Shown here piece by piece: positions 5,326 to 11,495 of a stretch of 15,133 bases of DNA. Numbering within the stretch: the first letter of the stretch is position 1; each line of letters opens with the position of its first letter. Both the position numbers and the translations under genes were made by a program. The notes beneath the pieces were generated by a model. It had not been told where the DNA came from and ran no database searches. It saw only the letters and a list, made by a program, of their open reading frames with translations. Source of the DNA: JACPDD01 sp040900105 (GTDB lineage Bacteria > Patescibacteriota > Microgenomatia > Levybacterales > UBA12049); assembly GCA_040900105.1 (NCBI GenBank), contig JBBDZP010000050.1, forward strand, positions 1 through 15,133, written 5' to 3'.

Positions 5326-6879
5326 ATGGATGATAAAACGATTTTCCAGAACCCAGGCGCAAGTTCATCTCTGCCAAGTCAGGAGCCACCTGTTCCACCC
5401 GCCGGACAGAATCTATTTGGGTACCAGCCTACCCAGTCTGCCCAAGCATCTGTGCCCAATCCATCAACCCTTCCCGAGCCAATCCTTGCTCAGGAAAATC
5501 CATTTACGCCCCCTCCCCAGCCAGAAAATGTTTATAAACCAACAGCTCCGGAGTCCGCTGGTCCCCCTCCGCCGCCAAAATCTTCATTTTTGTCTTTAAG
5601 AAATATTGTCAAGGTCGCAGTTGGACTTTTGGCCTTATTTCTTATTTCCCTTCTTGTTTTTAAGGTTATTCCCGGATTTTTCAATAGAGGAAATGGTGAG
5701 GCAACGCTATCTTATTGGGGACTTTGGGAAGATGCTCCAATAATGCAGACTATAATCTCCGATTTTGAAAGGGAGAATCCTGGTATAAAAATTGAATATT
5801 CTAAACAAGATATTAAACAATACAGGGAGAAACTTGCCACCAGGATTCCTGATGGTACAGGTCCTGATGTGTTTCGCTTCCACAACACCTGGCTTCCAAT
5901 GTTTAAAGAAGACCTTTTGCCCATGTCATCTGACGTAATAACAAAAGAGGAATTTTCAGGTAATTTCTATCCGGTTGCACAGGAAGATTTGGTTGAAAAT
6001 GGGGCAATTTATGGTATTCCTCTTCAAATCGATACACTTTCAATGTACATAAATACAGATCTTTTTCAGGCAGCAGGAATTACAATTCCCACTAATTGGC
6101 AGGATTTTATTACCGCTAGCCGTCAGCTTACCGTTAAGGAGGAGAGTGGCAGAATACTGACGGCAGGTGCGGCCCTTGGGGCATATGATAATATAACTCA
6201 TGCTCCGGATATAGTTTCTTTACTGCTCGTCCAAAATGGAGCAAACTTAGGAGATTTGAATTCCACGCTTAAGCAAACAAGCGATGCTCTTGCGTTTTAT
6301 ACCTCTTTTGCGACAGGCAACGGAAATGTGTGGGATGCAACCCTGGATCCTTCTATTCTCGCCTTTACAAAAGGAAATTTGGGAATATATTTTGGATATT
6401 CATGGGATTACTTTATTATAAAGGCGGCAAATCCAAATCTTAATTTCAGCATAGTTGCAGTTCCTCATCTACCCGGCCAAAATCAAACAATTGCGAGCTA
6501 TTGGGTTGAGGGAGTATCAAGTAAAAGTAAGCATCAAAAGGAAGCTCTTCTTTTTATGAAATATCTATCTCAAAAAGAAACAGCGCAAAAATTGTATACA
6601 GCACAGACAAAAACCCGTCTCTTTGGAGAGCTCTACGCGAGGGTTGATCTTGCGCAAAGCCTAGAGAGTGACCCAATAGTTTCTCCGTTCGTTTCTCAGG
6701 CAAGAGACGCAGTCTCTTCATTTTTTGTCTCAGATACATATGATAGTGCTTTAAATACTCAGATGAATACTTATTTGGGCAATGCTGTACGCTCAATACT
6801 TGATGGCACATCATCCATGACGGCCGCAGAAACTTTGGCAAATGGAGCAGCTCAGGTCCTCACGCAGTATGGAAAGTAA
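5326..6879 (+). CDS. Membrane-anchored extracellular solute-binding protein (family 1, sugar type)
   Basis: The 517-residue product has three parts: a proline- and glutamine-rich N-terminal tail (about 1-88, PPPPPK at 80-85) expected inside the cell, one membrane helix (about 93-118), and an outer domain (about 125-515) resembling family 1 solute-binding proteins of sugar ABC importers, with LSYWGLWEDAPIMQTIISDF (128-147) and GTGPDVFRFHNTW as recognisable parts. There is no lipobox, so it is anchored by the helix instead of a lipid. No permease or ATPase gene is in the window, so it may serve a distant transporter or act as a sensor or binder. The start at 5326 follows a promoter by about 10 bases with no Shine-Dalgarno. 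It overlaps the next gene by 11 bases. The fold is confident, the ligand unknown. Confidence 0.85.
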   Translation: MDDKTIFQNPGASSSLPSQEPPVPPAGQNLFGYQPTQSAQASVPNPSTLPEPILAQENPFTPPPQPENVYKPTAPESAGPPPPPKSSFLSLRNIVKVAVGLLALFLISLLVFKVIPGFFNRGNGEATLSYWGLWEDAPIMQTIISDFERENPGIKIEYSKQDIKQYREKLATRIPDGTGPDVFRFHNTWLPMFKEDLLPMSSDVITKEEFSGNFYPVAQEDLVENGAIYGIPLQIDTLSMYINTDLFQAAGITIPTNWQDFITASRQLTVKEESGRILTAGAALGAYDNITHAPDIVSLLLVQNGANLGDLNSTLKQTSDALAFYTSFATGNGNVWDATLDPSILAFTKGNLGIYFGYSWDYFIIKAANPNLNFSIVAVPHLPGQNQTIASYWVEGVSSKSKHQKEALLFMKYLSQKETAQKLYTAQTKTRLFGELYARVDLAQSLESDPIVSPFVSQARDAVSSFFVSDTYDSALNTQMNTYLGNAVRSILDGTSSMTAAETLANGAAQVLTQYGK

Positions 6880-7774
6880 AATAAGACAGTCAATCCTTAA
6901 GACTGTCCTATATTCAGATATATTCGAGTACCCTTTAACGGCTCAGCAAATTTGGAAATATCTTATTACAGAAGAAAAAATAAATAGGGAAGATTTTGAA
7001 AAAGTATTAAAAATTTCTGCCAAAGGTCGATCGTCCTCTGGACGAAAAAGCCCCATTGAAGAAAAAGACGGGTGGTATTTTATCTCGGGCAAAGAAAAAC
7101 TTATTAAAAAGAGGCTTAGAAGAAGAAAGGAAAGTACAAAAAAATTAGAGATGATTAATGAAATCTCATCAACACTCTCCGCTATTCCCACAATACTACT
7201 GCTGGGCGTAAGCGGAGGAGTCTCCTTGTATAACGCAGAAAGGAAAGATGATGTAGACATCTTTGTAATTGTTAGGAAAAACACAATCTGGGTTACAAGA
7301 ATGGCCATTATATTATTGCTTATGATCCGGGGCAAATACAGGAGAAGATTGCAGAAGAACGTTGCGGACAAGATTTGCCTAAATATGCTGATAGATGAAA
7401 AGAAATTAGCTTTTTCACAGGAGCGGCAGGACTTGTACACAGCTCATGAGATCGTTCAAATGAAGCCAATTTTTAATAGAAATAAATATTACGAAAAATT
7501 TCTTGGACAAAATACATGGGTATTAGACTTTATGCCAAACGCACTTGAAAAGATTAAAGATAAGAGATTAAAGATTAAAGATAGAAAAAAACTATCTGCT
7601 ACTGCCTATTTGTTGCCGGCCGTTGAATTTCTTGTTAAAGAAATTCAATTGTGGTATATCAAAAGACACATGAGCCGGGAAACGGTTTCAGGGGAAATGC
7701 TTGCGTTCCACCCTTTTGACTACAGAAAGGCGGTAATGAGGAATTGGCAAAGGAGACTTTCGAAATATGAGTAA
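6869..7774 (+). CDS. Winged-helix/nucleotidyltransferase-like protein
   Basis: I recognise this 301-residue protein only in outline. Residues 1-85 look like a winged-helix region (ILKTVLYSDIFEYPLTAQQIWKYL), followed by a Pol-beta-type nucleotidyltransferase signature GVSGGVSLYN (113-122) with the acidic DDVDIFVIV (127-135); D176 in NMLID could be the third acid. A hydrophobic stretch at 145-153 lies inside the fold and may be a buried helix. Two segments are encoded by repeat-like DNA: GRSSSGRKSP (53-62) and KIKDKRLKIKDRKK (228-241). The frame is open from 6842, but the ATG at 6869, giving MESKIRQSILKTVLY, reduces overlap with the solute-binding protein gene from 38 to 11 bases and is preferred. 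It overlaps the CoA fusion gene by 8 bases, so the three genes are probably cotranscribed. Target and function are unknown. Confidence 0.6.
   Translation: MESKIRQSILKTVLYSDIFEYPLTAQQIWKYLITEEKINREDFEKVLKISAKGRSSSGRKSPIEEKDGWYFISGKEKLIKKRLRRRKESTKKLEMINEISSTLSAIPTILLLGVSGGVSLYNAERKDDVDIFVIVRKNTIWVTRMAIILLLMIRGKYRRRLQKNVADKICLNMLIDEKKLAFSQERQDLYTAHEIVQMKPIFNRNKYYEKFLGQNTWVLDFMPNALEKIKDKRLKIKDRKKLSATAYLLPAVEFLVKEIQLWYIKRHMSRETVSGEMLAFHPFDYRKAVMRNWQRRLSKYE
7031..7045. repeat. Small inverted repeat inside the nucleotidyltransferase-like gene
   Basis: TCGTCC - TCT - GGACGA, 6-bp arms with a 3-base loop. It encodes part of GRSSSGRK, which looks like an added linker between the winged-helix part and the EEKDGWYF segment. 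It may be another dispersed palindrome read in frame; the short arms make chance possible. Confidence 0.35.
7551..7586. repeat. Low-complexity repeat (GATTAAAGATA type) inside the nucleotidyltransferase-like gene
   Basis: Three imperfect copies of AGATTAAAGATA/AGAGATTAAAG, translated as EKIKDKRLKIKDRKK. Runs read as KDKRLKIKD are a familiar dispersed repeat type in Microgenomates-like genomes (background knowledge). The frame stays open. Confidence 0.55.
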
Positions 7775-8789
7775 AACCTTGCCTGCCGGCAGGCAGGAAT
7801 TTAATACAGTCGTTTTGGGTGGAACATTTGATCACTTACATAAAGGGCACAAGGAATTTATCCGTTTTGCACTTTCACAGTCCGAAAAGATTGTAGTTGG
7901 TTTAACCAGCGACGCATACGTAAGAAAAGTATCAAGTATCAAGCATCAAGTATCAAGTATAGAATCATACAAAACAAGAAAAGAAAATTTGGAAAAGTTT
8001 CTAATCGATGAAAAAATACTAGATAGAGCCTTTATACTACAGATAGATGATGTTTATGGAATAACAACATCGGAGGTGGACATAGATGCCTTAATTGTTG
8101 TTGAAAAAACTTTAGAGGGAGCTAGAAAAATAAATGCAAAAAGAGAGGAGCTTGGATTAAGACCGCTTCAAATAGTTATCTCTCCATCCGTTTTTGCAGA
8201 AGATGGAAGTGTTATGGCTTCATCAAGAATAAGGGCAGGCGAAATTGACAGAGAAGGCAATCTTTATGTAAGCCCTTCTTGGTTAAAAGAAAATTTGGTT
8301 TTGCCAGACAGTTTTAGAGAGGAATTAAAAAAGCCCTTGGGCGAATTGATTACTGATGATGATCTTGATAAAGTCAGGGAGTCATTAATAGCAGTTGGCG
8401 ACATAACCGCTAAAAAGTTTAACGAGATGTTTTTAACTGCTAAAATTTCAATTATTGATTTTAATGTCGCAAGGGAGAGGAAATTCAATTCTATTTTAGA
8501 ATTAGGATTTGGAGGAAATGAAAAAATTATTAAAGTTGATAATCCCGCAGGAGAAATAACGCCAGAGATATTCAAAGCAATAAGAGAGGCTTTTTTAGAA
8601 AATGGCACAGTTATTATTCAAATTTCAGGAGAGGAAGATTTGGCAGTGCTCCCGGCAATTCTTGTAGCCCCTCTGGGAGCAATAGTTTTCTACGGACAAC
8701 CCGAAAAAGGAATGGTAAAAATATTAGTCTCGGAAGAAGTCAAAGAAAAAACATACAATCTATTGAAAGAGTTTACAAATTCCAAATAA
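7767..8789 (+). CDS. coaD: Fusion of archaeal-type phosphopantetheine adenylyltransferase and DUF359 dephospho-CoA kinase
   Basis: The 340-residue product appears to carry the last two steps of CoA synthesis: adenylyl transfer to 4'-phosphopantetheine, then phosphorylation of dephospho-CoA. Residues about 12-172 are an archaeal-type PPAT with GGTFDHLHKGH (18-28, HKGH motif) and SSRIR (152-156). Residues about 178-337 match DUF359, identified in Thermococcus kodakarensis as a GTP-dependent dephospho-CoA kinase unrelated to bacterial CoaE: LKKPLGELI (187-195), IAVGD (208-212), KVDNPAGEI (256-264), SGEEDLAVLPA (287-297), FYGQPEKGMV (308-317). Where archaeal enzymes usually read DGKT, this one reads DFNV (231-234), a possible loss of a key lysine. 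LPAGRQ (5-10) comes from a palindromic repeat and SSIKHQVSSI (56-65) from another. The start overlaps the upstream gene by 8 bases, with AGGAGA 10 bases before the ATG. No other CoA synthesis gene is nearby. Confidence 0.85.
   Translation: MSKTLPAGRQEFNTVVLGGTFDHLHKGHKEFIRFALSQSEKIVVGLTSDAYVRKVSSIKHQVSSIESYKTRKENLEKFLIDEKILDRAFILQIDDVYGITTSEVDIDALIVVEKTLEGARKINAKREELGLRPLQIVISPSVFAEDGSVMASSRIRAGEIDREGNLYVSPSWLKENLVLPDSFREELKKPLGELITDDDLDKVRESLIAVGDITAKKFNEMFLTAKISIIDFNVARERKFNSILELGFGGNEKIIKVDNPAGEITPEIFKAIREAFLENGTVIIQISGEEDLAVLPAILVAPLGAIVFYGQPEKGMVKILVSEEVKEKTYNLLKEFTNSK
7780..7795. repeat. 16-bp perfect GC-rich palindrome (TGCCTGCCGGCAGGCA)
   Basis: The sequence equals its own reverse complement over 16 bases and stands out as GC-rich in an AT-rich region. 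It lies just inside the 5' end of the CoA fusion gene, adding LPAGRQ before the first beta strand. The same palindrome type, read as LPAGRQ, is a known dispersed element in Microgenomates genomes (background knowledge). In RNA it could form a hairpin near the ribosome start region. Confidence 0.75.
7928..7960. repeat. Near-tandem AAGTATC repeat inside the CoA fusion gene
   Basis: About four imperfect units of AGTATCA/AGCATCA, translated as VSSIKHQVSSI in a variable loop of the adenylyltransferase domain. It shares the 12-mer AAGTATCAAGTA with the tsaD repeat at 2119..2144 (opposite strand). Confidence 0.65.
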
Positions 8790-8797
8790 GTTGTTAA

Positions 8798-8803
8798 GAT
8801 AAT
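8798..8803 (+). promoter_or_regulatory. Possible -10 box for the RibD-like gene
   Basis: GATAAT, ending 8 bases before the ATG at 8812, in the 22-base gap after the CoA fusion gene. TTTACA at 8772..8777 is a possible -35, but the 20-base spacer is long. It fits the window's pattern of a -10 close to the start, though it is weaker than the others. Confidence 0.3.
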
Positions 8804-8811
8804 CTTCTAAT

Positions 8812-9693
8812 ATGGCCGAAGCAGAACCACAAACAAAAAACTTGCCCGAAGTAAGAGCTGTTACAGAACAGGAGATATACGAAATTTATATTGCAAAGGA
8901 TCTATCCCCAAAACCAAGTCAAAAAGTCAGAGTTATAATAAATATGGTCGAAAGCCTTGATGGAGTAACAACAATCTTTGATGAGAACGGTAACGCAAGT
9001 GAGCAAGGAATAGGAAATCCGGTTGATCAACGTCTTATGCGACATCTTAGATTTCATGCGGATGCAACCCTAAATGGCTCTGCAACTCTCAGAGCTTCTG
9101 GATCAGACTCAACAATAGACGAGGATAGGTATCCGCAACTTATAGCAAAAAGGCGCGAAATGGGAAAATCGGATAATCCTATAGCTTGTGTAATGACTTC
9201 AAAAGCAAACCCGGAGGAATTTGATGAGGAAGTGTTAACAGGTAAAAAAAGTGAATTCTTTCGTGATAGAAGATTTCACTCTATTCTTTTTGTTGGAGAA
9301 GATGCTCCTGAGGAAAATCTGAAGAGAATAAGGCAGGTTATACCTACAGGAAAGAAGTTTGATCTTGTAAGAGTCCCGAATGGGGAAAATGGAAGGCCGG
9401 ATGTAAAAGCGCTTGTTGAGATACTGCATGAAAAATATAGTGTTAAAACTCTTTTAAGCGAAGGCGGAGCAAGGTTAAACCACTCATTACTTGTCGCAGG
9501 ATTAATTTCCGATTTATTCCAAACAATAGCTTTAAAAGCGGCTGGGGCAAGCCCAAAAACGAATGGAATAATTGAGGGAGAAGAAACACTTTCAAGAGGC
9601 GATCTAGTCGATTTTGAATTAATGTCTAATCTTTACGAACCAACGGGTAACGCAATATATCTCCACTCAAGTAGTAGGGATCAAAGCTTATAG
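8812..9693 (+). CDS. RibD C-terminal-domain / dihydrofolate reductase-like NADPH-dependent reductase
   Basis: This 293-residue protein has the RibD_C fold, used by bacterial RibD and archaeal RIB7-type enzymes to reduce a ribosylaminopyrimidine in riboflavin synthesis, and related to dihydrofolate reductase. Seen: a 38-residue leader, then VIINMVESLDGV (41-52, equivalent to the family's N-M-x-S-L-D-G), LRFHADATLNGSATLRA (79-95, equivalent to the R-x-x-A-D-A-x-x-x-G-x-x-T stretch), and LLSEGGARLNHSLLVAGLIS (214-233, matching the EGG-x-x-L ... G-L-x-D region). There is no deaminase domain and no other riboflavin gene nearby, so a role in riboflavin synthesis is uncertain; a folate or other pterin-type reductase is possible. 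It ends in TAG. No Shine-Dalgarno is seen. Terminator-like DNA lies 68 bases downstream, so it may end a transcription unit. Confidence 0.75.
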   Translation: MAEAEPQTKNLPEVRAVTEQEIYEIYIAKDLSPKPSQKVRVIINMVESLDGVTTIFDENGNASEQGIGNPVDQRLMRHLRFHADATLNGSATLRASGSDSTIDEDRYPQLIAKRREMGKSDNPIACVMTSKANPEEFDEEVLTGKKSEFFRDRRFHSILFVGEDAPEENLKRIRQVIPTGKKFDLVRVPNGENGRPDVKALVEILHEKYSVKTLLSEGGARLNHSLLVAGLISDLFQTIALKAAGASPKTNGIIEGEETLSRGDLVDFELMSNLYEPTGNAIYLHSSSRDQSL

Positions 9694-9711
9694 TTTTAAT
9701 ACTAGAGGACA

Positions 9712-9740
9712 TTGACAAAAGAGCCATTTTTCTGTATATT
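9712..9740 (+). promoter_or_regulatory. Strong sigma70-type promoter upstream of greA
   Basis: TTGACA (9712..9717), exactly 17 bases, then TATATT (9735..9740): the best -35/-10 pair in the window. The expected start is near 9747, giving a leader of about 54 bases before the greA ATG at 9801. That leader contains the hairpin at 9761..9781. Confidence 0.7.
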
Positions 9741-9760
9741 TGCCATACTCTCATTAAATT

Positions 9761-9787
9761 ATCCCTCATACCGTGAGGGATTTTGTT
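9761..9787 (+). terminator. Intrinsic terminator-like hairpin in the greA leader
   Basis: An 8-bp stem, ATCCCTCA (9761..9768) with TGAGGGAT (9774..9781), a 5-base loop TACCG, and the T-run TTTGTT directly after it. It lies downstream of the greA promoter but before greA, so it could act as an attenuator. It could also end transcripts from the RibD-like gene. The stem is short and moderately GC-rich, so termination would probably be partial. Confidence 0.6.
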
Positions 9788-9800
9788 ATAAAGAGTCAAT

Positions 9801-10271
9801 ATGGATGATAAGAAAATTTATTTAACAAAAGAAGGTCTTGAAGAGCTTAAGAAAGAGCACGATCAACTTGAAAAAGTAAGAAGGCCGGATGTTCTAACCA
9901 GAGTTTCAGAAGCTCGAAATATGGGAGACCTCTCGGAAAACGCGGAGTATACTGCGGCACGCGACGAGCTGTCTTTTATAGATGGAAGAATTGATGAACT
10001 TGAGGAGCTCTTAAAGCAGGCAGTTATAATAGCTGAACCCAAAAGTTCTTCAAATCATGTTGTGAAATTAGGTTCAACAGTGAAGCTCAATATAAAAGAC
10101 AAGCATGAAGTTTTTACAGTCGTAGGTGAATGGGAAGCAGATCCAAAAGAAAAGAAAATTTCACACCAGTCTCCTCTTGGGAAAGCTTTACTTGGTAAAA
10201 GAGTTGGAGAGAAAATAGATGTTGAAGCTCCGGCAGGAAAAGTTGTCTACACAATTGTCTCCGTAGAGTAA
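9801..10271 (+). CDS. greA: Transcription elongation factor GreA
   Basis: GreA enters the RNA polymerase secondary channel and stimulates cleavage of backtracked RNA, rescuing arrested complexes. The 156-residue product is full length: an N-terminal coiled coil (about 8-78) with the conserved tip GDLSENAEY (42-50, catalytic acids D43 and E46), then the FKBP-like C-terminal domain (about 83-156) with VKLGSTVKL and SPLGKALLGKRVGEKI. There is no Shine-Dalgarno. Two ways of expression are visible: a strong promoter at 9712..9740 giving a leader with a hairpin, and a TATAAA at 9787..9792 that ends 8 bases before the ATG and could give a leaderless message. The leader arrangement suggests control by partial termination. 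The call is firm. Confidence 0.97.
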   Translation: MDDKKIYLTKEGLEELKKEHDQLEKVRRPDVLTRVSEARNMGDLSENAEYTAARDELSFIDGRIDELEELLKQAVIIAEPKSSSNHVVKLGSTVKLNIKDKHEVFTVVGEWEADPKEKKISHQSPLGKALLGKRVGEKIDVEAPAGKVVYTIVSVE

Positions 10272-10283
10272 AAGAGTTATAAT
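10255..10283 (+). promoter_or_regulatory. Promoter for the kbl-like gene, close to the start codon
   Basis: TTGTCT (10255..10260), 17 bases, TATAAT (10278..10283). The -10 box ends 11 bases before the ATG at 10295, leaving a leader of roughly 4-5 bases. The -35 lies inside the end of greA. Confidence 0.55.
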
Positions 10284-10294
10284 AGTTCCACTTC

Positions 10295-11485
10295 ATGGAC
10301 GACTTCTATAAAAAACTTGAGCAAGAAAATCTAAGCGCAAAACAACCCGTTATCATAGAGTCTTCAGAAGGCGCCTATTTAGTGGTCTCTGGTCAAAAAA
10401 AGCTTAATTTCTGCTCAAGTCACTATCTTGGTTTTGCAGTTGACGCCCGAATAAAAAAGGCTGCCAAAGACGCAATAGATGAATATGGTCTTGGCACAGG
10501 ATATAGAACTATTGCCGGAACAAACGTATTAAACACTGAGCTAGAAAAAGCTCTTGCTAGGTTTAAGAAAACAGACGCAGCAATAGTTGTTGCCGGTGGA
10601 TACTTGGCAAACATGGCGGCGATCCAGACAATTTTAGGCAAAGAGGATATTGTAATTTCAGATGAGCTAAATCATGCATCAATCATTGACGCAATAAGGC
10701 TTGCGCAAATTAAAAACAGATTTATTTATAAACATAGAGATACAGCGGACTTGGAAGAAAAATTAAAAGAAGCCTCAGCGCTCACTAAAACCCCTAAGGA
10801 GAATGGTGAGACTCCTATAGTTCTTATAGTAACGGATGGAGTTTTCTCAATGGATGGCGACTTGGCACCGCTACCGGAAATCGTTACCCTTGCGAAAAAA
10901 TATGGAGCATTAACAATGGTAGATGATGCTCATGGAGAAGGAGTTTTGGGGGAAGGCGGACGCGGAATCGTTGACCACTTTGGACTTCATGGACAAGTTG
11001 ACATAGAAGTTGGGACTTTATCTAAAGCCTTCTCTGTAATGGGAGGGTTTATTACAGGTAAGAAATCATTAATTGATTTTTATAAACAAAAAGCAAGACA
11101 ATTTATGTTTTCAAGCGCGCTGTCCATTCCTGATACCGCGGCGCTTATTGAAGGAGTTAAAATTCTTGAAGAGTCGGACGAGCCGGTAAAAAAACTTTGG
11201 GAAAATACAAAGTATCTTAAAGACAAATTTAAGAAATTGGGATTTGACATTGGTAACTCTGAAACTCCAATAACTCCAATAATTCTTGGCGATGAGGATC
11301 TTACTTTGAAGTTTAGCCAAAGGCTTTTGGAGGAAGGCGTCTTTGCATCTGCAATTAGATTTCCACTCGTTCCAAAGGGAAAAGCAAGAATTAGAGTTAT
11401 CCCATCTGCCGCACACAGCAGGGAAGATTTAGACTTTGGAATTGGTGCATTTGAGAAGATTGGCAAAGAGTTAGGTGTGATATAA
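10295..11485 (+). CDS. kbl: 2-amino-3-ketobutyrate CoA ligase-type PLP enzyme (alpha-oxoamine synthase)
   Basis: Members join or split a 2-amino-3-oxo acid and an acyl-CoA using pyridoxal phosphate; Kbl converts 2-amino-3-ketobutyrate and CoA to glycine and acetyl-CoA, while BioF, close in sequence, makes a biotin precursor. The 396-residue product is full length, with YGLGTGYRTIAGT (64-76), ELNHASIIDA (124-133), VDDAHGEGVLG (209-219) and the PLP-binding lysine K244 in VGTLSKAFSVMGG (239-251). The residue equivalent to the substrate-binding histidine after the GT motif appears to be Asn80. The neighbour directly downstream is an L-threonine dehydrogenase, which makes the Kbl substrate, so Kbl is preferred over BioF; no biotin genes are seen. 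The start has a TATAAT 11 bases upstream and no Shine-Dalgarno. The stop overlaps the next gene's -10 box. Confidence 0.87.
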   Translation: MDDFYKKLEQENLSAKQPVIIESSEGAYLVVSGQKKLNFCSSHYLGFAVDARIKKAAKDAIDEYGLGTGYRTIAGTNVLNTELEKALARFKKTDAAIVVAGGYLANMAAIQTILGKEDIVISDELNHASIIDAIRLAQIKNRFIYKHRDTADLEEKLKEASALTKTPKENGETPIVLIVTDGVFSMDGDLAPLPEIVTLAKKYGALTMVDDAHGEGVLGEGGRGIVDHFGLHGQVDIEVGTLSKAFSVMGGFITGKKSLIDFYKQKARQFMFSSALSIPDTAALIEGVKILEESDEPVKKLWENTKYLKDKFKKLGFDIGNSETPITPIILGDEDLTLKFSQRLLEEGVFASAIRFPLVPKGKARIRVIPSAAHSREDLDFGIGAFEKIGKELGVI

Positions 11486-11486
11486 T
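11478..11486 (+). promoter_or_regulatory. Extended -10 promoter for L-threonine dehydrogenase
   Basis: TGATATAAT, a perfect extended -10 (TG-n-TATAAT), ending 9 bases before the ATG at 11496. It overlaps the stop codon of the kbl-like gene (11483..11485). No good -35 is seen, as is common for extended -10 promoters. The leader would be only about 2-3 bases. Confidence 0.55.
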
Positions 11487-11495
11487 CTTAAAATT

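Noticed and set aside
5240..5599. A 119-codon plus-strand frame overlapping the vanW start and the solute-binding protein tail
   Set aside because: It is a shifted reading of the proline-rich coding region, with no start context and no domain.
6842..6868. Start of the nucleotidyltransferase-like gene at 6842
   Set aside because: It would overlap the solute-binding protein gene by 38 bases; the ATG at 6869 gives a more natural N-terminus leading into the first predicted helix.
6943..7440. A 165-codon open frame on the minus strand
   Set aside because: It lies wholly opposite the nucleotidyltransferase-like gene, is rich in Ser/Phe/Ile as expected of an antisense frame of AT-rich DNA, and shows no family motif.
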